Positions 34,501 to 45,874 of a stretch of 64,000 nucleotides of DNA are shown in pieces. The stretch lies in contig NC_056765.1 of the NCBI RefSeq assembly GCF_018687715.1, positions 1,178,001 to 1,242,000 on the forward strand. The letters run 5' to 3'. The notes under the pieces are model-generated. The model made no database searches, was not told the DNA's origin, and saw nothing but the letters and a program-made list of their open reading frames with translations. The DNA is from Carya illinoinensis. Lineage: Eukaryota; Streptophyta; Magnoliopsida; Fagales; Juglandaceae. A program made the position numbers and the translations under genes. Position 1 is the stretch's first letter. Every line of letters begins with the position of its first letter.

Positions 34501-36279
34501 TTTGTTGTTGGGTTTAATCATTTTATTTTATTAATATTTAGTTGTATTATTTTTAATTGTTTTGAATTTATTTTATTGTATTACTTTTATTTTATTGGAC
34601 CATTTATTTTTGGATTGGACTTATTTTGGATGTGTTTTTCTTCTATTTTGGGCCAAGCCCTTCCAGTTTTCAGGCCCAGCCTAGCCCATTGCACTTCAGC
34701 CCGCTGCCCGCCTGCCCAGCCCTCTATTTTCATTTTTCCCTAATTCCCTCCTAATGATACGATGCATTTTGGTCATATTAGGTTGTTTTGTATCATTTTC
34801 TTTTCTTCCTCTCCTCACTTCTCAGTTCATAGTCTGCTGCGCCGACCCATGCTGCTCTTCTTCTTCTTCTTCTTCTTTTCTTCTTTTTCCTCCTGGCTCT
34901 TGCAAGCTGCTGCGCCGTGCTTCCCTTCCTTTCTTCTTCTTCTTCTTCTTCTTCTTCAGTTGTTCTTGTCTTCCGCAGCCCTTCCACTCACGGACCAGCC
35001 CTTCAGTTGTTCTGCTAGTAATAACGGTACAGAGTTTACTTTTTTGGTGTATTTTCAGAAAAGTCACTGCAAGATCTATGAGGATAGGAAAGGAAAACAA
35101 ATGAGGTTATGGAAATTGTTCCTTTCTTGATTTTTTTTCCCACTATATTTGGAGTTGTGTGCTGCTGTTTTTTAACTGCATTTTTTGATAGGGACATTGA
35201 ACTACATTAGATGCTATTCAATTCATTAAAAAGTAACGGCTACATTAGGCAGTATTGCTCACCAAGGCTACTCATGGCGAGAAATAGCATAGTTTCCAGT
35301 AAAAGAGCTGTGAAGATAACTTTCTGGGTGCTTTCCTTTTATATGAAGTACCTAAGTAGTAAGTATGAGGAAAGAAAAGCAAAAGGAAGGAAGTGAAAAG
35401 AAAGGGCTGCTGTGATATTGCCCAAAGATTATTTTATTGTGGGTTTGGGCTAGATCAAAGTTAATTTATTTTCTCCATTTTGGAAGAAGTTGACCTAAGT
35501 AAATATAAAGGCAATGTGTGCAAAAGCAGACTATGGAGTTGGACTAGGAGGGCAAGCCATGATCTAGTATGAGGTATATTTATCATCGTAGTTGGCTTAA
35601 TCAATATATGGGTCTGCTTGCTTTGAGATTGAAATTGATTGAGCAAACACAAATGCTTTTGGTTTTAGAGTTATAGCCGACGGTAGAGTTTCCTATGCAT
35701 TACTTTGAAATGCTCTTCCACTTGACTTTCTTTATCTTGCTTTCAGGAGTTCCTTGATCCTTTACTTCTCTAGTTCGGTGCTCCTCTTATTAGTTGGATT
35801 TTGCCTTTTTTTTCATTCTTACTAAATTCATATTACTTGCAAAAAAGGGCTAAAGATGGTTGATTAGAAATTAGAAGACAACAAAAGAAAATATATGGCA
35901 GGGTTAATACTAATTATCTCTTACTTCAAATAAAAAAATGTGTTCTTCCTTGGCTTTGCATCTTTGTTTCATCATTTAGCGAACTAAAGACTTCTTGGAG
36001 TTCTTTTTCAGTTGAAGATGATAGGAATGACCTGCATCCTACGGTGGTGTTCATTCCAAAGCATGTGGCATTCATAGATCAACCCCAAACAGCTTCCTGA
36101 TCCAACCTTGCTTTCTACACATTTTGATATTGATCATTTAATGCAGAATAATTATTTGTTCTTTTTGAGTATAGATATGGAAATTATTTACTTGTAATTG
36201 TTTGTTGTTTTTATTTTCATGATTTCTTGTATCACTTTATTCTATCATTTGAGAAAAATTTTTATCTACTGTTTTTCAG

Positions 36280-36369
36280 GCTAGTTTCCAAGCCATTGCT
36301 GAAGCTCTTGGACTGGCTGTCGTTAAGGCAGTAGTTGCCATCACTGCCATAATTGCTGGTGGACGTTTG
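36280..36369 (+). pseudogene. Captured exon resembling KEA1/KEA2 chloroplast K+ efflux antiporter
   Basis: A 90-bp open segment encodes 30 residues, with AEALGLAVVKAVVAITAIIA followed by GGRL. I recognise this as the membrane segment of chloroplast K+/H+ antiporters KEA1/KEA2 (family form FQAIAEALGLAAVKA...AGGRLLLRP). It is bordered by a good acceptor (TTTTTCAG, ending 36279) and donor (GTAAGT from 36370), so intron flanks came with it. No other KEA exon is evident nearby; a following segment after an acceptor-like AG near 36758 does not resemble KEA. The element therefore carries a genomic fragment rather than a cDNA copy. The family assignment is from memory. Confidence 0.75.
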
Positions 36370-37004
36370 GTAAGTTGATTAATTTTACTTAGAGATTTTG
36401 TCTTGTTAAACACGATTTCATGAGTATTGGGTTTTTTTTTTGGTTAGGAAGACTGATAAGATTAATTGGAATTACATGTATGAATCAGGTTAATAGTACT
36501 TTTACATATGAGATCCAAGCTTTCTTAGATTTATGAGGGATGGTTCACCCACACGAGAGGTTTGCACAATGTAGTTCATAAATGTTACCTTGTGTTGTAT
36601 GATGTTTACAGGTTTTGAGAGTGATACGTGTTATAACCTGGACTACATTCTAAGAAAATGTACCATCCATTTATACATATAACATGTTTTGCTTTATTCC
36701 TTTAACATATATTACTCTCTCTATTAATTTAGTATAACTTTTTTGGTCTTTTCCAGGCTCAACGTTTGCATAACAATTTCAAAAAACCATTGGATAGGTG
36801 TGAAGAAGAACTACCCATGAAAGAAATGGTCCTAAAGCTAATGACAAACACAATGTGAAGAAGAAGAATTATCCATGAAGAACTTTCATGTGCTTTGATT
36901 TGTAATTTTTTTTATTAGATGAATAATGACTCATTATATCATATTTATTATTAATTGATATGTTATATATTTTTTTTATTGTGGGATATTATCATATTAT
37001 TTGT

Positions 37005-37990
37005 GCGTTCTAAATGCCGTTAATTAATGCAATGTGCTAGTAATGTATTCGTAGCGGCGTTTGTATTAATGTCGTTAATTTAAAAAATGTGCCGGCAACA
37101 AATTAGTGGCGGCATTTACAATAAGCCGCAATACAAAAAAAAAAAATTGGTGGTGGCGTTTAGATAAACGCCGTTAATAAATTCAATGTGTCGCCAACAT
37201 ACTATTAGTAGCATTTGGGCATTTAAATCAATGCCACTAATTTATATGATGCACTGGCAATGTAATACATAAACGCCGCTATTTTTATAATTGGCGTCGT
37301 TTTGATAAACGCAGTTACAAAATTGGTCAATGTACTATTAGTGGCATTTAAATAAATGCCGCCAAATTATATGATGAGCCAACAGCGTACTTGTAGCGGC
37401 GTTTAGATAATCGCCATTAAATTAGGTCATTGGCGGCGTTAAGATAAACGCCATTAAAGTATTCAATGTGCCGCCGCTAATATATTATTAGTGGCATTTA
37501 AATAAATGCTGTCAATTTATATGATACGTCGGGAAATTACTAGTAGCGGCATTTATCGTAACGCCGCTATTTTAAAAATTGGTGGCGGTCATATAAATGC
37601 CGTTAATAAATTCAATGTGCTGCCGCCAATGTACTATTAGTGGCATTTAAATAAATGTCGCTAATTTATATGATGCGTCGGCAATGTAGTAACCGCGGCG
37701 TTTATGGTAACGCCGCTAGTATATGCCAAGGATGGCAACGATAAATTCGCGGCATTTTGAGAAACGCTGTTAATGTAGGTACTGTGGTGGCGTTTCAAGA
37801 AATGCCGCTAAATTGATACAAACGCCACTAATGAGATTTACACATACCGGCGTTTGTGCAAACGCCGGAACAATGAAAATAGCGACCCTCCATTACCGGC
37901 GGACGGTTGCGCCATTAGAAAAACGCCGCGAATTAATTAGCGGCGTTTTTTTGGATAGTTGCCGGCGTATAACCAACGCCGGTAAATTTG
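37005..37990. repeat. Right subterminal repeat array of the CACTA element
   Basis: About 1 kb of alternating GGCGTTT/AAACGCCG and GGCATTTAAATAAATGCC-type motifs lie in both orientations. Several adjacent pairs are locally palindromic. A higher-order period of roughly 130-180 bp is suggested by recurring TGTACTATTAGTGGCATTTA and TTATATGATG strings near 37240, 37370, 37530 and 37670. Confidence 0.78.
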
Positions 37991-39870
37991 CTTTTTTTTG
38001 TAGTGTCCTCTGGTCACTCAGGAGCGGAATAAACTGAGTGATGTCCCCTGGGTTGTCGCTAGACGACGGGAGCGGGGGCTAAGGGTTGCTTGGCTACGAA
38101 CGCGCCGGGCGCGGAACCGGGCATCGCCCTACGCACCAACTCCGTGGCCCTTCGCTGGTGAGGGCTAGAGGATGCTTGGCTACGAACACGCGGGGCGTGG
38201 AACTGAGCATCGCTCGTTAGGTGTCACATGCGTAGTGGTACTCTGCGGTGTGGTACTGGAGCCAGGGTGTGCGGATGACCCCTAGGGGAGGTCATGGTGC
38301 ATACGGATAAAATGGATTCTGGTTTAAGTCGGATAAAGGCCAAATGTGACTTTTGGCGTGTTTTTCGGAAAGGATGTGTTTTTGGGCCAAATGGGTTTTT
38401 TGGGCGTGTGTGGAAAAATTATGTTTTATGGGCTTTGTGCATTGGGCATGTTTCATGCATATTGTTTGAGTTCTATGTGTTTTTATCTGGTAGTGTTTGG
38501 GTTTTACTTACCTGCGGTACCATTTTTTGTTCCGTAGCTTTCGGTGCAGAGTTTGAGGATGAAGAGGAGGAGGCTGAGCCCGAGGATGCGGCTCCGCCGG
38601 GTTGCTGATGCTATGCTTTATATTTGGTTTAAATCTGTATTTGTGTTTTTGTAATATTTTATTTATGTACGTTTTGGAATAGCTTTGTATTAAACAAGAA
38701 AAAATTCTGGTACTTAGTTATGACTTTCGTTATCCGCTGCGTGTTTCTTTGTGCACATATGTTGCCTTTGCACACACTTGGCACCCGTCGATAGGATGGT
38801 GACCCGGGTTGTCACCATCCGGACATCTCGATTTTCCCGTATTCGGGCGTGGGGATTTAGGGGCGTCACAGCCATTGTGGATTTGGGATTTGAACATCCA
38901 TCAGAAGGCAAGTTCTAACCTATTTTTTCCTTATATATCTTAGTATTTCAACAATATGCTTGCTGAATTGTTGAAATTTGGAAGTTCCAACATTTTTTTT
39001 TAGGAGAAATGGGATACTTGTTGATTTTAAAATCTCATAAATTTTCTTCAAATTTGGCTTTGCTTTTCTAGTCTTGCACTCATTTTATGTTTCATTTTGT
39101 TGGTTTCTTGCCTCCTTTTCTTCTAGTTTGGAAAAAGGTACTACTGAAAAAAATATAGCATTTCTCTTCACTGATCTCTCCATGTTCAGTTTGCTCATGC
39201 GACAAGATAAGGGAATTATATATGAATATATAAGAAAATTTTTTGAATCTTAATTTCTTCATATTTTTTTTTCCTTTTACTATTTTCCAAATTCCATCAT
39301 CTTTGATTCTTTTCATCAGTTCTAACAAAAGCATACAGAATAGAGGACCGAATTAGTGATAAAATGGTGGATCTTTTCACCCATATATGCAGTAGTACTA
39401 GACATCATACACATGTCAACAAGTTATATAGCTAGCCAAAGGAATTTTCAACGGATGGTATTGAATTAGAATAAAATATAAAGTATTTTGATCATTTCGC
39501 AGCTTAGTTTATTTCTCTCTCCTGCAGCTTAGTTTTAAAGTCATTTATTTCTCTCTCACTTTTGAGCTTTATGAGTTGACACCCATCACTAAGCTTTGTC
39601 TTTCAACTTTTGTAAGAGTGCAGAGTACCCTCATTACTACGGCTTGGCCTTTTGTTCTATTGCTAATCAGAGTACACTAGTACTGAAAAATAAAAACTTA
39701 ATAAAACCTAAAGGGATACTTATCTCAATAACTCAAATAATGTGTCTTTCCCAAACTCCAAATTCAAGAGAGGCCAATGCCATCCTCTTGCAATCATTTT
39801 TTGGTGTTTTTTTATTTTATTATTTTTTTTCCTTCTTTAAGTTTTGAGTAAATACTAAATAGTAAATACT

Positions 39871-39939
39871 AACAGCTGCTCTTTTTGATATTGATCTAAT
39901 AATAAATTATATATAACAGCTGCTCTTTTTGATATTGAT
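39871..39939 (+). repeat. 25-bp direct repeat in hAT upstream region
   Basis: The 25-bp sequence starting AACAGCTGCTCTTTTTGATA occurs at 39871-39895 and 39915-39939, shortly before the hAT transposase start. Confidence 0.8.
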
Positions 39940-39968
39940 TTTTATTGTTGTATTTTTTAAAATGTCAG

Positions 39969-42212
39969 ATGAGTGAGACAGTAGGGAGAAATGACGATTT
40001 GATTGACTTGGAAGGGATGGACTCGGAAAGTTTCACAAATGAAGATGCTAAAACAAAACGAAGGAAAAGGTCAAATGTGTGGAGTTTCTTTGAGATGGTT
40101 CCCGATTCTGATAAAGTTGGTGATTGTAAGGCACGAGCCAAGTGCAAGATGTGTGGAGCTACTTAATTGGCAGTGAGCAAATATGGAACTAGAAATTTGA
40201 AGTGTCACATTGATACGTGCACTAGAAGAAATACAAGAGATATTGATCAATTGATGTTGGGGCAAAATAGTGGATCGAGGAATTTCGGTAAGCACTTCTA
40301 AATTTGATCTTGTGCAATATAGATAACTTTTGGTAGAAGCTATTGTGAAGCATGATTTGCCTTTCCGATTTGTTGAATATTCGGGGGTGAGAACTTTTAT
40401 GCAATATGTGCGTCCAGATATTCCAATTATTTCTAAAAATACTGCTAAGGCTGACTTGATTAAGATGTATTATCGGAAAAAAAAAAAAAAAAAGGATTAA
40501 ATACATGTTGAGTGATGCTCCTGGTAGAATTTGTCTGACATCTGACTTGTGGACTTCTCTTAGCACTAATGGTTATATGTGCGTTACAGCACATTTTCTG
40601 GATAAGAAATAGGATCTAAAGAAAAGGGTTTTAAATTTTTCTTTTATGCCACCACCACATAATGGCATATCTTTGTCTGAGAAAATTTATAATTTGCTAT
40701 GTGAGTGGGGAATTCAAGACAAGATTTTTGCATTAACTTTAGACAATGCTTCTTCAAATGATGTGTTGGTAGAGTTGTTAAGAACTCAGCTGAATATTAA
40801 TAGAGCCCTTATTTGTGATGGTGAATTTTTTCATCTTCGTTGTTGTTGTCATATTCTCAATTTGGTTGTACAAGATGGGTTAAAAGCAATTGATTGTGCT
40901 ATTCAAAAAGTTCATGACAGTATCAAGTATGTTAAGGGATCACAATCAAGGGAACAAAAATTTTTAGATTCAATAAAACAGATGTCTTTGGATGGTAATA
41001 AGGGATTGAGACAGGATGTCCCTACTAGATGGAATTCAACTTTTCTTATGCTTGAGAGTGCTATTTTCTATCGTTGTGCCTTTTGTCATTTGGAATTAAC
41101 TGATTCCAATTTTAAACACTATCTATCAACATCTTAGTGGGAAAAAGTGGAGAAATTAACACTTTCTTGGGAGCTTTTTATGATTCCACTTATGAGTTTT
41201 CTGGAACCAAATACCCTACAGCCAATTTGTACTTTCCAGCAGTGTTTATGATTTATTTGACATTAAAACAACACTCTGAAAGTGAAGATGACTACATGAG
41301 GAATATGTCTTGTCAAATGCTTGCAAAGTTTGAGAAATATTGGTCTGAATTCAATGTGCTATTGGCGATAGCAGTTATATTGGATCCTCGATACAAACTT
41401 CATTTTGTTGACTTTTCTTATACGAAGCTTTATGGAAATGGTTTCTTGGAGTATTTAAATGTTCATACTAAAATGGCATCTCTTTTTATGGAATATAGTT
41501 TTTCTAGCTCTCCCACAAGTTCTACCACGACTTTTGAAAGAAGTTCTAGTAGAACGGAAAGTGAATCTTCTTCTGGTAGATGGAATAGAGTCAATACACA
41601 AGTATTTCAGGTAAATTCAAATAATATTTATTTGTTTAATGATTTATATTATATTATTTTATTATTTTATATAACATATTCTCAATAGGATTTTTTTATT
41701 TTTATTTGGTATAGGAATTTGATTCATTTGGAAGTAATGAATTCGCTGCCCATATGCAAAAAAGTCAGTTGGAGCTGTATTTGAATGAACCTAGGACAGC
41801 TAGAAATGCGAAAATTGATATTCTTTCCTTTTGGAAAAGAAATGAATTTCGTTATCCTGATCTTGCTTGTATGGCTCGTGATATTTTGAGTGTTCTAGTT
41901 TCCACAGTTGCATCTGAATCTACTTTTAGTTTTGGTGGGCGTATTATTGATCAGTTCAGGAGTGCATTGAAACCAGATATTGTTGAAGCATTAGTCTGCA
42001 CAAGAGATTGGTTATACGGCGAGGAAGCCAAAGTCGAGGGTAACATTATTATTATTAATTTATTAAATTCTATCTTAATTCTTTTACTAATGTCATTTTT
42101 TTGTTTAATAAGAATACAAGAAATGAATGAGTTAACTGAAAATATAATGGAGTTGGAGAAAAATACCAATGAGGACACCACACTTCCTTTAGTCCCTTCT
42201 GTGGGTTCATAA
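39969..42212 (+). pseudogene. Decayed hAT transposase (BED finger, RICESLEEPER type)
   Basis: Translation begins MSETVGRNDD at 39969, just after a splice-acceptor-like AG. A BED-type finger follows (VWSFFEMV, CKARAKCKMCGAT), cut by TAA where intact relatives read Tyr, then NLKCHIDTC. The catalytic core shows SDLWTSLSTNGYM, ALTLDNASSNDV (about 40733), RCCCHILNLVVQDGL and VPTRWNSTFLMLES (about 41019-41060). The C-terminal dimerisation region is present: STVASESTFSFGGRIID, then LKPDIVEALVCTRDWL (about 41900-42013). Frames are broken by an A-run near 40480, by stops at 40611 and 41136, and by probable introns near 41610-41720 and 42040-42110. No active transposase is expected. Confidence 0.88.
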
Positions 42213-44173
42213 TTTATTTAGATTGGTGTGTGTATCATCTTATTTGAAATTGTAATATTAATATTTGCAATGTGTGTGTGACATATTTGGTACCCTTGGA
42301 TGTAATGTAACAAGAATAGTTGGACTTGTGTAGGATCGTAGGTGTTCTAATTATGCACTGCAGCACTATTAGTTTGTTATTTTGTTGGGACTTTATAATT
42401 TTGATATATTTATTATTTGGATTGTAATTTGTAATTGTAGTTAGTTTTATAGTTTTTTAGAGACACTATGATTTTAATATTTATATAAAATTAATCAGGT
42501 TAAACGGATTAATGGGTCATGTTCGTGTCTATACGGGTTAAACGGGTCATAACGTGTCATAACGTGTCGTGTTAACCTTTTCTTAAAATTCATTAACGGG
42601 TCGTGTCGTGTCATGTTAATTTTGTTTAAAATCCATGTACGGGTCATAACAGGTCGTGTCGTGTCAACCCGTTATCTTAATAGGTCGTGTTAGGGTTTAG
42701 AATTTTGACACGAAATCCTTAACGGGTCGTGTTCGGGTTGACCCATTAGCTGTAATACACATGTCTCGACACGACACGAACACGACCTGTTAACACGATT
42801 TGACACCCCTACGACCAACCACCATTTCCACTAACTTCACAAATACCTCTAAGTCATTTCCTATTAATCTCAAGTCTTACTTCATCCCCATTCAAAAGTG
42901 GGTATTTTATAAACCACAGCTACAATGCTTTTACACTGTTACGTTGCTTTTCTGCCACCTTTTGCAACGCCTTAATCCTTCGAAAAATATTTTATAATGC
43001 TGTAAGTATTTTTTAAACTTCCTTTTAGATTTAAATATATTTTTACTTTAACAATAAATTGTGATTGGTTGGTTATGCCGAACTGAGTCCAAGGAGTCGA
43101 GGGTCGAATAGATTTGAGGATGGAGTTATTTTATGTTTGAATGATGTTGGATATTTGTGTCTTGTCATTTACATTGCATGGTGCATGCATGTATATGTGT
43201 TGGATATTGAAAACTGGGTTTTCAAGTGTAAATGGATTTTTGAGTGCGTGTATATCACGATCCCAAGCCGATATGAGACATTATCTCGGTAGAGCTCCTC
43301 TAGTCATTCGGGAGCATAATATACTAAGTGACGTCTCATGGGTTGTCGCTGGACAACAACGGGATCAGACAAGATGGTAATACTCTCGTGCTGACTCCGT
43401 GGCCCCTCTGCTAGCCGGAGCTAGAGAATGCTTGGCTACGTAAGCGCTAAGTGCGGAACTGGGCATCACTCGTATAGATGTCACATGCATAGTCGTTACC
43501 TGCGGTGTAGCATAGAAGTCAGGGTGTGCGGATGGTTCCTAAGGAAGATCATAGTGTATAGAGATAAATTGGCTATTGATTTGAAATCGGTTTTAGGCCA
43601 TTTTCTAGAAAAATGGTGAGGAAATGTTTTAAATAAAATATTTTGGGCCAAATGTGATTTTTGGCGTGAATTGGAAAAGGAATTATTTTGAGAAATGTTT
43701 ATTTTGGATCTCATGCATATGGCATCCTGTTTATGCATATTGTTGAGATTTTAATGTATTTTTATCTTGTGCATTGCTTGGATTAGTACTTACATGCGCT
43801 ACCGTCTTTGGTACCATAGATTTTGATGCAAAGGATGAAAGGCTGAGCGGGGTGGTTTCGCCGGAGGAGTGATCGGGGATCACTCGTAGATTGTGATATA
43901 TTTCCTGCTTTTATTTACTGTTTTGATTTGTATTATATTTATGTTGATTAATTGTAATATTTTGATACGCTTGTTTTAAGTGAGTTTGTATTTAAACAAA
44001 ATTTTGGTACTTAGTTAAAAGACTTTTATTACCCGCTGCGTTACTTTTGTGTATATATGTTGCATGAACACATATTTGACACTCAGTGATGGGATGCATG
44101 ACTCATGTTGACATCATCTCGATATCTCAATTTTCACGTGTCCGTACGTGAAAGTTGGGGTCCTCACAGCTAA

Positions 44174-44635
44174 ATTTTAGATTTATCCTTTAAAAAAAAA
44201 AAAAAAAAAGCAAGTTCGACGGCTTGCATACCTAGAATTTATATCGTTGATAGGCTGGCGAAGAATATATATATAGTCAACATTTCGGATAATCTAAGCC
44301 GTCCAATTTGACCGTGCCATGCATGCATATATTTTTTTTGGACAGTCTGCCATGCATGCACGTACATGTTCAGCTAGTCGCTTATCCCCCGATCATGATT
44401 CATGAGTAACTTCAATTCCCGTCATCTATATCCTCCAGGATTTTCTCTTTCAACGAGCGCAAATAATAAAAATACTCACTGTTGAATGTTTCAGCGCTTT
44501 ACAAAGAATTTTTCATAAAAAGAATCAAAGAATCAGAGTTCAACATTTTCTTTTACAATTAGCTAGCTAGTATGATCATTAACAATCAAAGAAACGAAAG
44601 AACGAGTTTGTTGATTAGAAACCCGCGTAAATCCA
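44174..44635. other. Intergenic, with distal copy of a MADS-array block
   Basis: Positions 44265-44370 (TCGGATAATCTAAGCCGTCC, then repeated TGCATGCA) match 4190-4295 of the MADS array, so the transposon nest landed inside the array's last unit. An 18-base A-run begins near 44192. The final part is the 3' flank of the minus-strand gene ending at 44636. Confidence 0.6.
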
Positions 44636-45874
44636 TCAGAAGAGCCTGCTTGCAAATTCATCCACTTCAGTTCCATGGCTATGGGAAGAAGCTGATTTTC
44701 TGGCGAGTTCTTTGAGCTGCGACAAGCTTCTTCCTAGCTGCAAAGCCACCTTCATCTCAAACAACTTCCCGTTTTCTCTTTTCTCCAAATCTCCTTCTTC
44801 AAGCGTCACTTCGATCGATTCTTCCAATCGGCGGAAGAATCCAGCGCAGTTTCTATACATCTCAAACACCATCCCAACTTGCACACCATGCTCAAAAGTA
44901 GTAACCGTGCTTGCTAAAGCCCCGGCAGTCACTGCAACTATCGCTGCCCACGATCCATTGCCCACAAAAGCAGAGCTAACGGCAGCAATGCCGGTGAGTA
45001 ATGGGCCAGAGATGGCTAAAATCTTGTTGATTTTCAAAGCCAAGTTGCCTAGCCTTACGTAATCCTCAATGTCTTTTGTCTTCACCGCTTGGATAATATC
45101 TCTCATTTCTACTTCCAGTTCTTCATTCCATCCATTCTTCTCCATCTTGGTGTAATGCTGTTTCCGGCCTTCATTTGATTTGTTTTCCTCTCTGCACTGA
45201 TTTTCAGGCCACCAAATGGCAGGTTCGAACGTTGCAGGGAATTTGTCAAGCATGGCTCCTAACAAGGGAAGTGGGTAGGCTTTGTCAAGCGCCAACACGT
45301 TTTCCATCACCTTTTTCACATCTTCCTGAGAAGGAGTGCGAAGAGCAAGCATAGTTTGGATTTCGGTCTGGAGCTGCGTGAACAATCTTGCAGCATTACG
45401 CTGTTCCTCAGCAAGCTGTGAAGGCTGGATTTTGTTCATTATAAGCAACATCCCGGTGGCTGCAGAATACAAGAGCGCGGATGATAACTTCAGAGCCAAA
45501 AGCGGCACTCCGGCGCCTCCCATCGCTGCAACACCGGCCAAGGTAGAAGCAGCTAGAGTTATCATGTTTATGGAGTTCAAAAGAAGGGTGTTCCAGTTGT
45601 CACGTTGCTCCCCAACATTCTTGTGCATCTCCACTCTGTCTGATACGGCCTCTAAGACAGCATAGAGCTGGGAATTCACAGTACTACTACTGGAGCTTAA
45701 CGATTTCAACTCGATAGGTCTTGCGTTCAGTTCCTCAACCAGATCTCTGGTTGGCATTTTTGAAACCGAGAAAGGAATTCTTGGAAGTTTTGGGACATGA
45801 ATAGCAGCATTAACTTTATTTGAAGAGGAAGAAGATGAAGAGAATAGCAGAGTTGAAGATTGTAGGGAAGCCAT
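44636..45874 (-). CDS. At4g22030-like protein (annotated in plants as probable F-box protein)
   Basis: This intact single exon encodes 412 residues. The N-terminus MASLQSSTLLFSSSSSSS, followed by INAAIHVPKLPRI-like sequence (here VNAAIHVPKLPRI), is the signature I associate with the Arabidopsis At4g22030 family. That family is labelled probable F-box, but I do not see a convincing F-box here, and this protein is shorter than I recall for the Arabidopsis member. Residues 104-147 and 286-325 are long Ala/Gly/Leu-rich hydrophobic segments that could span or associate with a membrane. Between them (155-275) lies a charged helical region. The Ser-rich N-terminus could be a plastid transit peptide. 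Residues 350-395 are again charged helix. Biochemical function is unknown. A TATAAATA motif lies at 45951-45958, about 77 bp upstream. Confidence 0.8.
   Translation of the reverse strand: MASLQSSTLLFSSSSSSSNKVNAAIHVPKLPRIPFSVSKMPTRDLVEELNARPIELKSLSSSSSTVNSQLYAVLEAVSDRVEMHKNVGEQRDNWNTLLLNSINMITLAASTLAGVAAMGGAGVPLLALKLSSALLYSAATGMLLIMNKIQPSQLAEEQRNAARLFTQLQTEIQTMLALRTPSQEDVKKVMENVLALDKAYPLPLLGAMLDKFPATFEPAIWWPENQCREENKSNEGRKQHYTKMEKNGWNEELEVEMRDIIQAVKTKDIEDYVRLGNLALKINKILAISGPLLTGIAAVSSAFVGNGSWAAIVAVTAGALASTVTTFEHGVQVGMVFEMYRNCAGFFRRLEESIEVTLEEGDLEKRENGKLFEMKVALQLGRSLSQLKELARKSASSHSHGTEVDEFASRLF

Larger units (their letters stand above)
32263..38005. mobile_element. Non-autonomous CACTA element carrying a host exon
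   Basis: The ends CACTACAAAAAAAGGCAAA and TTTGCTTTTTTTTGTAGTG form the inverted repeats; a 3-bp duplication TCC flanks them (32260-32262 and 38006-38008). The outer LTR shows the empty site GAGCTCCTCTAGTCA near 43293. Length is 5743 bp. No transposase is recognisable. Both ends carry arrays of GGCGTTTA/AAACGCC-type subterminal repeats. The interior includes a foldback remnant (33083-33207), a very AT-rich tract (33270-34500), a CT-rich region (34790-35000) and a KEA-like exon (36280-36369). It needs transposase in trans. Confidence 0.92.
31087..38870 (+). mobile_element. Inner solo LTR of the same family, split by a CACTA element
   Basis: The LTR starts TGTGATGACCCGC and ends GGGGCGTCACA, with exact 5-bp duplications GCCAT (31082-31086 and 38871-38875). 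Without the CACTA at 32263-38005 its length is about 2.05 kb. No internal retrotransposon genes are present. The long reading frames at 31266-31890 and 38294-38608 lie inside this LTR and are not believed to be genes. Confidence 0.9.
29892..42811 (+). mobile_element. hAT DNA transposon (RICESLEEPER-like), carrying a nested LTR
   Basis: The terminal inverted repeats TAGGGGTGACAA and TTGACACCCCTA-type are flanked by an exact 8-bp duplication CGACCAAC (29884-29891 and 42812-42819), diagnostic of hAT. The subterminal regions are dense in ACGGGTCGTGTCGTG-like repeats on both sides (29910-30050 and 42490-42800). Net length without the nested LTR is about 5.1 kb. A decayed transposase lies at 39969-42212. 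The inner LTR at 31087-38870 is inserted in its 5' non-coding part. The matching undisturbed site is visible in the inner LTR itself (CCACCCACGGCCAACCACC near 31755). Confidence 0.93.
29069..44168 (+). mobile_element. Outer solo LTR (probable Ty3-type), split by a nested hAT
   Basis: The LTR starts TGTGATACTCCGG at 29069 and ends TCCTCACA at 44168. The flanking 5-bp repeats are ACTAA (29064-29068) and GCTAA (44169-44173), one mismatch apart. Removing the hAT at 29892-42811 and one copy of its duplication leaves an LTR of about 2.17 kb. No internal gag-pol region is present, so this is a solo LTR left by recombination between the two LTRs. Its sequence order (CT-rich tract near 29400-29510, ACTGAGTCCAAGGAGT near 43080, GCATGGTGCATGCATG near 43180) parallels the inner LTR at 31087-38870, so both belong to one family. 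Assignment to Ty3 rather than another LTR group rests on length and style only. Confidence 0.85.

Noticed and set aside
37005..37990. Regularly spaced short repeats that superficially resemble a CRISPR array
   Set aside because: The repeats are degenerate, occur in both orientations, have no constant spacer length, and sit at the end of a CACTA element in a plant nuclear genome.
38294..38608. 104-residue ORF ending in an acidic tail
   Set aside because: It lies wholly inside the 3' part of the inner solo LTR and has no counterpart frame in the outer LTR.
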